Part shown: piece by piece, positions 1-6,838 of the stretch
Layout of the letters: each line of letters opens with the position of its first letter
How positions within the stretch are numbered: position 1 is the stretch's first letter
From: Nitrospirales bacterium
Lineage (GTDB): Bacteria > Nitrospirota > Nitrospiria > Nitrospirales > UBA2166
Length of the DNA stretch: 9,953 bases
Direction: 5' to 3'
Assembly: GCA_029261375.1 (NCBI GenBank)
Contig: JAJDBL010000042.1
Span: forward strand, 1 to 9,953
Notes under the pieces: model-generated
What the model saw: the letters and a program-made list of their open reading frames with translations, nothing else
Database searches by the model: none
What the model was told of the DNA's origin: nothing
Translations under genes and position numbers: made by a program

Positions 1-470
1 GTTCGGTCGTCAGAATGCATGATCACTGGCAAGACTAGCGAATCACTGGTGCGTCAGGGGTCGCTGTGCCATTTTCTCCTGTCACATCCATGAACCTATG
101 TCCTTGCAGTTGGCATCTTCTATGCCTACCGATAACGCTGCTTCTCGCACCCACTCGTTCCTCAGGGTCGGGGATCAACCTGTTGATGGATATCGGCCAG
201 CACAATTGTGGTGTCAATCTACTGTTCAATGGAGAAGTTTCTGTCATAATTTTGACGGAACGGGAGCATTTAATTTCATCTCCGTGACTGCCTGCTAGGC
301 ACTTTCGTCCATGTTGGTATTTGTGATCAGGGCGTTTCGAGCTCTTCTCTTCTCGAATTAGAGAGAGCAAATCTCCATATCGCCCCCTGGCACAGGAATT
401 CCCCTAGTTTTATTGCGAGTTTCTGAACATCCCCCCCTTCACATGTGGGATTCGTGAGTCTCACTCGTTT
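1..470. other. Gene-poor region upstream of the porin
   Basis: I see no convincing gene here. The open frames (for example minus strand 370-35) have no recognisable motif, no good ribosome binding site and low-complexity composition. Visible details are a run of seven C at 431-437; an imperfect hairpin at 341-368 (9 bp with one bulged T, no T-run after it, so not a standard terminator); an 11-base palindrome GTGAGTCTCAC at 454-464, ten bases before the -24 promoter element; and a weak sigma-54-like site at 111-126 (TGGCAT-N5-ATGC). The stretch probably carries regulatory DNA for the porin unit, and possibly the decayed end of an earlier gene. Confidence 0.5.
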
Positions 471-472
471 CT

Positions 473-488
473 TGGCATCCTATTTGCA
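473..488 (+). promoter_or_regulatory. Sigma-54 (-24/-12) promoter of the porin-chemoreceptor unit
   Basis: TGGCATCCTATTTGCA matches the sigma-54 consensus TGGCAC-N5-TTGCW at all but one defined position. The invariant GG (474-475) and GC (486-487) are separated by exactly 10 bases. Transcription would begin near 499, giving a leader of about 100 bases before the porin ATG at 603. Sigma-54 promoters need an AAA+ enhancer-binding protein. I cannot assign its site, although the palindrome at 454-464 and the C-run at 431-437 lie just upstream. The motif match is seen directly; promoter activity is inferred. Confidence 0.6.
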
Positions 489-602
489 GTTAGATTCATC
501 GAATACGTACCTGGCCTGTCGGAAATGCATCGGGGATCAAAACGAACAAGCTATTTTTCACTGCTGCACACACCAGCAGCACCCATGGAAGGGGGAATAC
601 AT

Positions 603-2039
603 ATGTTTCAAATATCCAGTCGAGTTTCTTCGCTACAACTCCTCATGTGTCGCAGTGCATTGCTCGTGTTTGCGGGCGTCCTGTGCGCATCTCCCGCCGT
701 CGGCTTCAACGTCGAGCAGTTAGACATCAGTGGGGAGCTGCGGGACCGGTATGAAGTACGGAGCAATGCGAGCTTTAGCAATCCCAACGGGAGCGGGGTC
801 GACCAGAACAACTCGTCGTATCTCGGGCAACGCTTACGCTTAAACCTTGGCTATACCCCCACCACCGACGTGAAGTTCTTCGTGCAATTTCAGGACTCCC
901 GGTTATTCGGGGCCGAAGCCGGCACCCTCGGGAATAGCCAAAACACCGATGTCCATCAAGGCTATATGCAAATCCAAGACTTGTTTGTGGATGGCTTACA
1001 GCTCCGGTTAGGTCGGCAAGAAATCTACTTCGGGGACCATCGGGTGTTGGGCAACGTGGGCTGGACCAACGTCGGCCGGTCCTTCGATGGCGCCCGGGCC
1101 ACCTATGAACGCGATGTCGCTGATTTGGATGTCATTTGGGTCCGGACCAAAGAGAACGATGTCACCGATGTCGCCTTCTCGGATGTCGTCAACTTTCCCG
1201 GGTCCCCGGCGGCCGTGCGGAAAGGGGCCAATGACCAAGATCTGTATATTGCCTATGGCACCATCAAAGCCGTCCCCAATGTCTCCATTGAGCCCTACTG
1301 GATTCTCTTAGTCGATAATGGCGTCGGCGGCTCCGTCTTAGCCCCCGCCGCGACCAATCAACACCGCCATACCTTAGGACTACGGATTGATGGCACCGCA
1401 CTGTCCCGCGCTCTCGACTATACCGCTGAGTTTGACTACCAAACCGGGTCCATTGCCAGTGGGACCGGCGGCTCCACCGCGCGTGACCTGGACATTACCG
1501 CCGGGGCCTTAGCCCTCGATGCGGGTTATACCTTCCAGGAGAAGCCGTGGCGGCCCCGGCTTGGGGTGGGGTATGACTGGGCCTCGGGCGATGGGGACAA
1601 CAATACCGGGGATAACCAGGGGGACTTCAATACCTTTGAGAACCTCTATCCAACGAACCACGGGCACTACGGCATCATGGATCTCGTGGGCTGGCGCAAT
1701 ATTCAAGACATCCGCTTTAGCATGAAAGCCCGCCCCACCCCGACGACGGGCATTAGCCTGGATTACCATATCTTTCGTCTCGCCGACACGGGAGACAACT
1801 GGTACCGCTTTAACGGGGCCACCATGTTAACGGCCATGCCAGGGAACCAAGCGGCGTCGTTAGGGCAAGAACTCGATATCACGGCGTTCACGACGATCAA
1901 AGACATTGTGAAGCTGGGCATCGGGTATGGCCACTTCTTCGCGGGTGAATTCATTGAAAAGAATAACCTGGGCGCCGGCGGCAATAGCTTCGCCGGCGAT
2001 CAGGATTGGATGTATCTCATGGCTACGCTGCCGTTTTAG
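603..2039 (+). CDS. Alginate-export-family outer-membrane porin
   Basis: A 478-residue protein predicted to form an outer-membrane beta-barrel. The ATG at 603 is preferred over the in-frame ATG at 525 because GGAAGGGGG (587-595) sits at good distance and the protein then begins with a signal peptide: a short N-region with Arg7 and Arg17, hydrophobic stretch 19-29, likely cleavage after Ala-Val-Gly34. The mature part alternates polar and hydrophobic residues, starts with an ELRDRYE strand typical of this family, carries the family-like [20 protein letters not shown] segment in its C-terminal half, and ends in LPF, the terminal Phe recognised by the BAM machinery. The alginate_exp family (PF13372) includes Pseudomonas AlgE, but many members outside pseudomonads have unknown substrates, so alginate transport should not be assumed. 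Codon use is strongly skewed (many TTA Leu, CGG Arg, ACC Thr) compared with the next gene, suggesting high expression or separate ancestry. It is probably co-transcribed with the chemoreceptor 19 bases downstream. Confidence 0.88.
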   Translation: MFQISSRVSSLQLLMCRSALLVFAGVLCASPAVGFNVEQLDISGELRDRYEVRSNASFSNPNGSGVDQNNSSYLGQRLRLNLGYTPTTDVKFFVQFQDSRLFGAEAGTLGNSQNTDVHQGYMQIQDLFVDGLQLRLGRQEIYFGDHRVLGNVGWTNVGRSFDGARATYERDVADLDVIWVRTKENDVTDVAFSDVVNFPGSPAAVRKGANDQDLYIAYGTIKAVPNVSIEPYWILLVDNGVGGSVLAPAATNQHRHTLGLRIDGTALSRALDYTAEFDYQTGSIASGTGGSTARDLDITAGALALDAGYTFQEKPWRPRLGVGYDWASGDGDNNTGDNQGDFNTFENLYPTNHGHYGIMDLVGWRNIQDIRFSMKARPTPTTGISLDYHIFRLADTGDNWYRFNGATMLTAMPGNQAASLGQELDITAFTTIKDIVKLGIGYGHFFAGEFIEKNNLGAGGNSFAGDQDWMYLMATLPF

Positions 2040-2058
2040 TGCAAGGAGGGAGATAGAA

Positions 2059-4140
2059 ATGTCGCGCATGAATCTGAAATGGAAAGTGCTAATTCCCATC
2101 CTCGTGGTAGGACTACTCACGAGTCTTGTTGTGAACAGGTATATGATTCGTGTATCGACTGAGCAGGTTGTCCAAAGCAGTACGGAGGCGGCGCAGGCGG
2201 TGATTGGACAGATCAGACATACACGAAGCTACTACACCAAGAACGTGGTAAAGAAAGCGCTGAAGAATAAGATGGCTGTCACGTTTAAACATGAGGATGC
2301 GCCTGGCGCAATCCCGCTTCCTGCAACGATGGTGCATGACATCAACAAAGTGGTAAGTGAAAAGGAAGGGTATACCGTCCGTCTATACAGCGGCCATCCG
2401 TTTCCGTTTCGGACGGATGGTGGGCCACGCGACGAGTTTGAACAGGAAGCACTTGAGTATCTCAATGCGAATCCAGAAAAGACGTATTCGAAGATGGATC
2501 GGTATAACGGGGTGTTATCGATGCGCTATGCCAGCGCAGATCGAATGGTGTCTCAGGTGTGTGTGAACTGTCATAATTCTCGGCCCGATACGCCGAAATC
2601 TGATTGGAAGATGGGGGACGTCCGTGGAGTCTTAGAGGTCGTGGTCCCAGTGGAGAAAACTCGAGCCGCCGGAACAACTGGTGCATGGCAAGCCAGTGTC
2701 CTAATCGGAGCGTTCTTGTTCTTGGGGATCATGATTGCCGCATGGATCGCTCACAGGGTGGCCTTTAAGCCGCTTGGGGAGATCGTTGAGCACGCGGAGA
2801 GAATCGCGAATGGACAATTCAATCAGCCCATTGAATATCGAACAGACGATGAGATTGGAAAACTTGCGGACGCGTTCCGAGGGGTAGAGTCGTATATTAA
2901 CGGGATCGCAGAGGCCGTCGATGCACTGAGCCGAAATGATCTTTCAACCAAGATTACTCCGCGGTCTGAACACGATGTCCTTTCCACACGAATTATTCAA
3001 ACGACTGAAGCTCTTTCTGGTTTGCGCGATGAGACTGAAGTTCTTCGGCGCGCATCGCGAGAAGGCGACCTCTCCGTACGTGGGGACTCTACAAAGTTTC
3101 GAGGAGTCTACGCGGAGCTTCTCGACGCGATCAATGAGACGCTAGATGCAACCGTCGCTCCGATGGACGAATCGGCCGATGTGTTGCGTCGGGTCGCTGC
3201 GCGTGATCTTACCGCGAGGGTCACTGGGGACTACAAGGGTGATTACGCCAAGATCAAGGATGCGTTAAATCAGGCTGTTGAAAATCTGGACGAAGGGCTG
3301 GCGTCGGTGTCGATGAATACTGAGCAGGTGGCTGCAGCGTCGACGGAAATTAGTAACGGAAGCCAGTCCTTGGCACAGGGGGCATCGGATCAGGCCAGTT
3401 CCGTGCAAGCGGTGACTAGCAGTCTTCAAAGCTTGGAGTCAATGACGAAACAGAATGCAGCGAATGCCAAAGAAGCGCGGGGGATGACCGAAGCGACGCG
3501 GACTGGCACTGGCAGGGGGATGGAGAGTATGCAGCGTTTATCCGAGGCTATGGATAGGATCAAAGCCTCGGCGGATGCGACGGCCAAGATCGTCAAGACG
3601 ATTGACGATATTGCGTTCCAGACGAATCTCCTTGCGCTGAATGCCGCAGTCGAAGCGGCTCGTGCGGGTGATGCGGGTAAAGGGTTCGCGGTCGTGGCGG
3701 AAGAAGTGCGGAACCTGGCCATGCGGAGTGCCGAAGCGGCGAAGAATACCGCCAGCATGATCGAAGAGTCAGCAACAAATGCTGAGGGTGGGGTTCTCAT
3801 CAACAACGAGATGCTGAAGAACCTTGAAGAGATCAATGACCAGGTCAACAAAGTACATACACTTATGGCTGAAATTGATGCGGCCTCCGAACAACAGAGT
3901 CAAGAAGTCGATCAGATAACCGCAGCGATTGGGAAAGTAGATCAGGTAATTCAGCAGGTGGCAGCCAATTCTGAGGAGTCTGCGGCGGCATCAGAAGAAC
4001 TGTCAGCTCAAGCCGCCGAGATGCGCACTCTCGTCAGTCAGTTTCAACTGACCACGCTACAATCAACCCAGTCGTCGCATGCGGTGGGGGCATCATCGAT
4101 GGCTACAAGAGTACCGGAGCGAGAATTGGCGTATACGTGA
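2059..4140 (+). CDS. Methyl-accepting chemotaxis protein with periplasmic DUF3365-type heme domain
   Basis: A 693-residue transmembrane chemoreceptor. The ATG at 2059 is chosen because AAGGAGGG (2043-2050) lies 8 bases upstream; the longer frame from 1927 would start inside the porin. Order: TM1 about 9-25; periplasmic domain 29-209 resembling DUF3365/Tll0287-like (PF11845), with CVNCH at 168-172, a c-type heme attachment motif; TM2 about 210-232; HAMP about 233-285; two or so further HAMP-like repeats about 286-420; and a long coiled-coil signalling domain whose hairpin tip is unmistakable ([20 protein letters not shown] at about 518-537, then AEEVRNLA). The tip binds CheA/CheW, and Glu/Gln-rich flanks would be methylated by CheR and demethylated by CheB. 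The C-terminus (ERELAYT) lacks an NWETF-type CheR tether. The heme motif suggests sensing of redox state or a gaseous ligand; the actual stimulus is unknown. It follows the porin by 19 bases. Confidence 0.93.
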   Translation: MSRMNLKWKVLIPILVVGLLTSLVVNRYMIRVSTEQVVQSSTEAAQAVIGQIRHTRSYYTKNVVKKALKNKMAVTFKHEDAPGAIPLPATMVHDINKVVSEKEGYTVRLYSGHPFPFRTDGGPRDEFEQEALEYLNANPEKTYSKMDRYNGVLSMRYASADRMVSQVCVNCHNSRPDTPKSDWKMGDVRGVLEVVVPVEKTRAAGTTGAWQASVLIGAFLFLGIMIAAWIAHRVAFKPLGEIVEHAERIANGQFNQPIEYRTDDEIGKLADAFRGVESYINGIAEAVDALSRNDLSTKITPRSEHDVLSTRIIQTTEALSGLRDETEVLRRASREGDLSVRGDSTKFRGVYAELLDAINETLDATVAPMDESADVLRRVAARDLTARVTGDYKGDYAKIKDALNQAVENLDEGLASVSMNTEQVAAASTEISNGSQSLAQGASDQASSVQAVTSSLQSLESMTKQNAANAKEARGMTEATRTGTGRGMESMQRLSEAMDRIKASADATAKIVKTIDDIAFQTNLLALNAAVEAARAGDAGKGFAVVAEEVRNLAMRSAEAAKNTASMIEESATNAEGGVLINNEMLKNLEEINDQVNKVHTLMAEIDAASEQQSQEVDQITAAIGKVDQVIQQVAANSEESAAASEELSAQAAEMRTLVSQFQLTTLQSTQSSHAVGASSMATRVPERELAYT
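2560..2574 (+). other. CXXCH heme c attachment motif within the chemoreceptor
   Basis: The codons spell Cys-Val-Asn-Cys-His (residues 168-172), placed in the periplasmic segment between the two membrane helices. That is where cytochrome c maturation can attach heme to the two Cys, with His as axial ligand. Position and motif are seen directly; heme attachment is inferred from the motif and from related Tll0287-like sensor domains. Confidence 0.75.
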
Positions 4141-4374
4141 GCGCCACTGGTAGTGGCAAAAACGAATTGCTCAATCAGCGGGTTGTTTAATTGTCGTTTA
4201 AGGAAGAGGAGTTCGTTAAGGAGTTTTGAAATCTCACGCTGCATTCGTGGATTGATCCAAGGCTCTTGTACGTCACGATCAAGGATATCCCTTGCTTGTC
4301 TGACACACTGCTCAAAGCGTGCGCGACCGCGATACATGGCCCCAGATTGTATTGAGTCGAGAGCCAGAAGAGAT
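4141..4374. other. Convergent spacer between chemoreceptor and purB
   Basis: The two flanking genes point towards each other. A perfect 6-bp hairpin with a 3-base loop (GCCACT-GGT-AGTGGC, 4143-4157) begins just after the chemoreceptor stop, but on the plus strand A residues rather than T follow it, and on the minus strand the T-run precedes it, so it is not a canonical intrinsic terminator in either direction. A minus-strand open frame (4337-4044, 97 codons) covers most of the spacer and runs 97 bases into the end of the chemoreceptor gene. Its product has a helical, charged first two thirds (for example ISKLLNELLFLKRQLNN) but no family I recognise; it may be chance or a gene remnant. Confidence 0.5.
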
Positions 4375-5817
4375 TTATGGAGACGGAATGGTTTCGCCGC
4401 TCAGTTGTTGGCTCAATCGCGCGCACCTCGAAGACCACTCGTCGCAGGTGGCGTGTGTTTGTTGGATTGACGCTCCGATGTAGCGTTGTGGATTTTCGAA
4501 GAGTTGGCGTTGTTCGTCAGTGAGATTCTTGAGATATGGCGCCAGCGTGTCGTCTTCCCACATGAGTGCGGAGATGGGGTTCCCTGTCGTACGTGCCTGA
4601 TCGACAACTTTGCGCGCTCCACCGTATCCATCGGGGTGTCCCTGCGCAGTGAGAAGAATGTATAACGGCTCTGCGAGTATGGCTTCAAACTCAGTTCCCT
4701 GTAGCTGGGCTGCCATCGCATCAGAATCGACTTCAAGGCGTTCCATCGCATCTGTCAATCGATATGTCGTATAGATAAACGCTGTCATCAGTTCGGTGAT
4801 GAAGCGTGCTGACGCTGAGTTTGTCAGGTCGCGTTGATGCTCCGAAATTTGATCCATGTAGAGGGTCATCATTCGCGGCATCATGGCTTTCCACATGCTT
4901 TTCACAAACTCGAAGTTTGATGGATTGCGTTTGTGTGGCATCGTCGATGATCCAACACGTTCCGCATCATATCGCTCATGCACCTCCCCGATTTCGCTCC
5001 GATGCAATTGACGGATGTCATCCGCGATGTTTGCGAGCACGGAGAACGCAGACGTCACGCTGTGAACAAGGTCGGCGACGTATTCTGGATGAACAACTTG
5101 TGTAGAAACTTGCGTATCGACAGGTTTTAGTCCGAGTTTGGCGAGGACGTCCCGCTCAAAGTCCACTGTGTTTTCTGGGACAAGTAGTGTGAGTGCGTTG
5201 TATGCGCCAACGGCTCCCGAGAGTTGTCCTCGTAGATTCACGCGTGCCTGTTCAATCTGTTCAATGCGATTGCCCAGTCGTGCCGCGTAGTTGGCTACGG
5301 AGTATCCGAATGTAATGGGGATCGCGTGTTGTCCATGCGTGCGCCCCATTTGAATGGTGTCAGCATGCTTCCTCGCCAGTTCAATGAGGACATTCTCAAG
5401 TCGGATAAGGTCGGGAAGCAGAATGTCTCGAGTCAGTTCTTTTAAGCGAAGAGCCATTGCGGTATCTGTGATGTCGTTGGACGTGGCACAGAGGTGGATA
5501 AACGGCTGGGCTTTTTCGCTGACGTGTTGCTTCAGGCAGTTCACCAACGCTCGGATATTGTGTCCAATGCGACGTTCTTCGGCATAGACATCTTCGACCT
5601 TGATGGCCTGTGCGGCTTTTTCGAGCTCTTGTGCAAGCGAGGGGGGGGCAATCTTGCGCTCAACGAGCACCTGAGCAAGTGCCACTTCGACTTTGGCTTG
5701 ATACCGGACATAGCCTTCCTCTGAGACATAGGGTTTGAGTCGCTTGAGAAAATCAGGATTAGTCCCGTAGTATCGGGAATCGATAGGGCAGGCCATGTCT
5801 TGGGGCAAGTAAGTCAC
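4375..5817 (-). CDS. purB: Adenylosuccinate lyase
   Basis: A 480-residue member of the fumarase/aspartase superfamily, most like PurB. PurB acts twice in cytoplasmic purine synthesis: it cleaves SAICAR to AICAR plus fumarate, and adenylosuccinate to AMP plus fumarate. Visible motifs are TSND (112-115), MGRTHGQHA with the likely catalytic His161, and the superfamily signature loop GSSTMPHKRNP (289-299) with the catalytic Ser at 290 or 291. The start is taken as GTG at 5817 because GGAG (5823-5826) lies five bases before it; the upstream ATG at 5880 has no ribosome binding site and would translate a hairpin-rich repeat into a 21-residue tail. An eight-base G/C homopolymer at 5641-5648 encodes Ala57-Pro-Pro and is a slippage-prone spot, though the frame is intact. 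It is divergent from thpR and convergent with the chemoreceptor, so it is probably monocistronic. Other lyases of the superfamily are possible but less likely. Confidence 0.9.
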   Translation of the reverse strand: MTYLPQDMACPIDSRYYGTNPDFLKRLKPYVSEEGYVRYQAKVEVALAQVLVERKIAPPSLAQELEKAAQAIKVEDVYAEERRIGHNIRALVNCLKQHVSEKAQPFIHLCATSNDITDTAMALRLKELTRDILLPDLIRLENVLIELARKHADTIQMGRTHGQHAIPITFGYSVANYAARLGNRIEQIEQARVNLRGQLSGAVGAYNALTLLVPENTVDFERDVLAKLGLKPVDTQVSTQVVHPEYVADLVHSVTSAFSVLANIADDIRQLHRSEIGEVHERYDAERVGSSTMPHKRNPSNFEFVKSMWKAMMPRMMTLYMDQISEHQRDLTNSASARFITELMTAFIYTTYRLTDAMERLEVDSDAMAAQLQGTEFEAILAEPLYILLTAQGHPDGYGGARKVVDQARTTGNPISALMWEDDTLAPYLKNLTDEQRQLFENPQRYIGASIQQTHATCDEWSSRCARLSQQLSGETIPSP

Positions 5818-5821
5818 GATA

Positions 5822-5829
5822 TCTCCTTT
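5822..5829 (-). promoter_or_regulatory. Ribosome binding site that decides the purB start
   Basis: Read on the minus strand this is AAAGGAGA, with GGAG five bases upstream of the GTG at 5817-5815. No comparable site precedes the in-frame ATG at 5880. This places the start 21 codons downstream of the first ATG, and the protein then begins Met(GTG)-Thr-Tyr-Leu-Pro. Confidence 0.75.
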
Positions 5830-5835
5830 GATGTT

Positions 5836-5872
5836 CCCCCTTTGAAAAAGGGGGCTAGGGGTATTTCCCCTA
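5836..5872. repeat. Double-hairpin REP-like element in the purB leader
   Basis: Two adjacent hairpins. The first is CCCCCTTT-GAA-AAAGGGGG (5836-5854), a perfect 8-bp stem with a 3-base loop. The second is TAGGGG-TATTT-CCCCTA (5856-5872), a perfect 6-bp stem with a 5-base loop. The pattern of C5T3/A3G5 followed by a second G4/C4 unit resembles short interspersed palindromic elements scattered between genes in many bacteria; that family resemblance is from memory. In a purB transcript the larger hairpin would end about seven bases before the ribosome binding site, so it could affect translation or RNA stability. Confidence 0.6.
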
Positions 5873-5928
5873 TCATTCATTTTCGCTGAATACGACGCCG
5901 TTTGGGGCGTGGGTCTTTATCGACGAAA

Positions 5929-5957
5929 ACCCTAACACGGGGATATTGACCGGTCAA
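5929..5957 (-). promoter_or_regulatory. Possible sigma-70-type promoter for purB
   Basis: On the minus strand TTGACC (5957-5952, five of six to TTGACA) is followed after 17 bases by TAGGGT (5934-5929, only three of six to TATAAT). Spacing is ideal but the -10 is poor, so this is a candidate only. It would give a leader of roughly 105 bases containing the double hairpin. Its -35 coincides with half of the palindrome at 5946-5957. Confidence 0.28.
5946..5957. promoter_or_regulatory. Perfect 12-bp palindrome in the purB-thpR divergent spacer
   Basis: TTGACCGGTCAA is exactly self-complementary. It lies 26 bases before the thpR start codon and overlaps the possible -35 of purB. A dimeric regulator could bind such a site and affect both genes, but no regulator is identifiable here, and a 12-bp palindrome can arise by chance. 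Confidence 0.35.
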
Positions 5958-5982
5958 TCCATAAAAAGGAGTCTCGTGTGCT

Positions 5983-6570
5983 GTGAAACATCGTCTTTTT
6001 GTCGCGCTCAATCTTCCGGAAAGTGTGCTCAATATGCTTGGGCGCATACAGGCTGATTTACGCCAAGAATTAAATGAAATACCGATTCGGTGGACCCGTA
6101 TCGAGGGTATTCATCTCACTCTGAAGTTTCTTGGTGATGTTGAGGCTGCATCGGTCAACGGCATCGGGGAACGTATACGCGAGATCGCAAGCAAGCGAAA
6201 CCCGGTTCCACTGGTTGTACGATCGATCGGTGTATTTCCGAGCCTCAAACGTCCGAGGGTACTGTGGTCTGTGGTTGAAGGGGACGTAGAAGCGTTGTCT
6301 CGCATTCAGGTTGAGTTGGAGGAAGCACTTGAAATAATTGGGTTTCCCCGAGAGTCCAGGCCCTTTCGGCCTCACCTGACACTTGGCCGTTTTCGGGATT
6401 ATGACAGCCTGAACAGAGAACCCCTAAAACTCCATAAATTGGCCATTCATGAAGGTCATGCGGACGATGGGCTTTCCTTTTCCGTCGATTCTGTCAGTTT
6501 GATCTCAAGTGAGTTGCACCGTTCGGGCTCAATTTATACCCCTCTCATCACCGAAACGTTCAAATCGTAG
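5983..6570 (+). CDS. thpR: RNA 2',3'-cyclic phosphodiesterase (2H phosphoesterase family)
   Basis: A 195-residue cytoplasmic enzyme, the usual length for the ThpR/LigT family. It opens 2',3'-cyclic phosphate ends of RNA to a 2'-phosphate, and family members were first described as ligating tRNA halves with 2'-5' linkages in vitro. The two catalytic His-x-Thr-x motifs are present: HLTL at 44-47 (in IHLTLKFLG) and HLTL at 131-134 (in RPHLTLGR), each from one half of the bilobed fold. The N-terminus (RLFVALNLPE) and the C-terminal strand region (SVSLISSELHRSGSIYTPL) are also typical. The start is GTG at 5983; AAGGAG at 5966-5971 lies 11 bases upstream, somewhat far, but no nearer in-frame start exists. 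It is divergent from purB. The next gene is 268 bases downstream with its own promoter, so thpR is probably transcribed alone. Its physiological RNA substrate is generally unclear. Confidence 0.93.
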   Translation: MKHRLFVALNLPESVLNMLGRIQADLRQELNEIPIRWTRIEGIHLTLKFLGDVEAASVNGIGERIREIASKRNPVPLVVRSIGVFPSLKRPRVLWSVVEGDVEALSRIQVELEEALEIIGFPRESRPFRPHLTLGRFRDYDSLNREPLKLHKLAIHEGHADDGLSFSVDSVSLISSELHRSGSIYTPLITETFKS

Positions 6571-6781
6571 CCCCTTTACTTTTGCGTACGTCGCGCCGCT
6601 CTTTAAACTAAGAGGCTGGCAAGGGCCATTGGGTGGACTCAGCTGCGGTTCCCTCTCAACTTCTCTTGGGAATGGCAGTGCAGGAACATATCTCCTCCTC
6701 ACTAGGCAACGTCTGCCCGGTCAAGCGGTAAACCCCCGCCAATTAGGTAGAGAAACCCCTCCGAAAGAGCCCTCCGCCGTG
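6571..6781. other. Spacer between thpR and the pse operon promoter
   Basis: No gene is supported. The DNA holds several small stems: CTCTT/AAGAG (6599-6603 with 6610-6614), GGCA-N5-TGCC (6705-6717) and GCGG-N7-CCGC (6725-6739). None is followed by a T-run, so no clear thpR terminator is visible. I compared the 6700-6780 part with the cyclic di-GMP riboswitch pattern and found no match. Being immediately upstream of a sigma-54 promoter, it is where an enhancer-binding activator would be expected to bind, but I cannot point to a specific site. Confidence 0.45.
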
Positions 6782-6797
6782 TGGCATTGGTTTTGCT
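6782..6797 (+). promoter_or_regulatory. Sigma-54 (-24/-12) promoter of the pse operon
   Basis: TGGCATTGGTTTTGCT matches TGGCAC-N5-TTGCW with a single mismatch. GG (6783-6784) and GC (6795-6796) have exactly the required 10-base spacing. Transcription would start near A6808, leaving a short leader of about 30 bases that contains GAGAGGAAAG before the pseB ATG. Sigma-54 control is common for mid-class flagellar genes and flagellin-modification genes, which fits the operon it faces. The motif is seen; activity and the activator are inferred. Confidence 0.7.
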
Positions 6798-6838
6798 CAT
6801 TCCCCACAGACACTTAAGCGTCATCATCGAGAGGAAAG

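Noticed and set aside
252..276. Sigma-70 promoter from TTGACG at 252
   Set aside because: The only AT-rich -10 candidates are 11-13 bases away, too close for a working promoter.
35..370. Minus-strand open frame of 111 codons in the leader region
   Set aside because: No motif, no convincing ribosome binding site, and an irregular residue mix; it looks like chance in non-coding DNA.
525..602. Porin start at ATG 525
   Set aside because: It adds 26 residues ahead of the signal peptide and lacks a ribosome binding site; ATG 603 has both a good site and a proper signal peptide.
3426..3851. Minus-strand 141-codon frame opposite the chemoreceptor signalling domain
   Set aside because: It is the Ala/Ser-rich antisense shadow of a clearly coding, highly conserved coiled-coil region.
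4143..4157. Hairpin after the chemoreceptor stop as an intrinsic terminator
   Set aside because: The stem is only 6 bp, an A-run rather than a T-run follows on the plus strand, and on the minus strand the T-run comes before the stem.
6700..6780. Cyclic di-GMP or other riboswitch upstream of pseB
   Set aside because: Small stems exist, but the conserved core of the GEMM class is absent, and the likely transcription start (about 6808) lies downstream, so this DNA would not be in the pseB mRNA.
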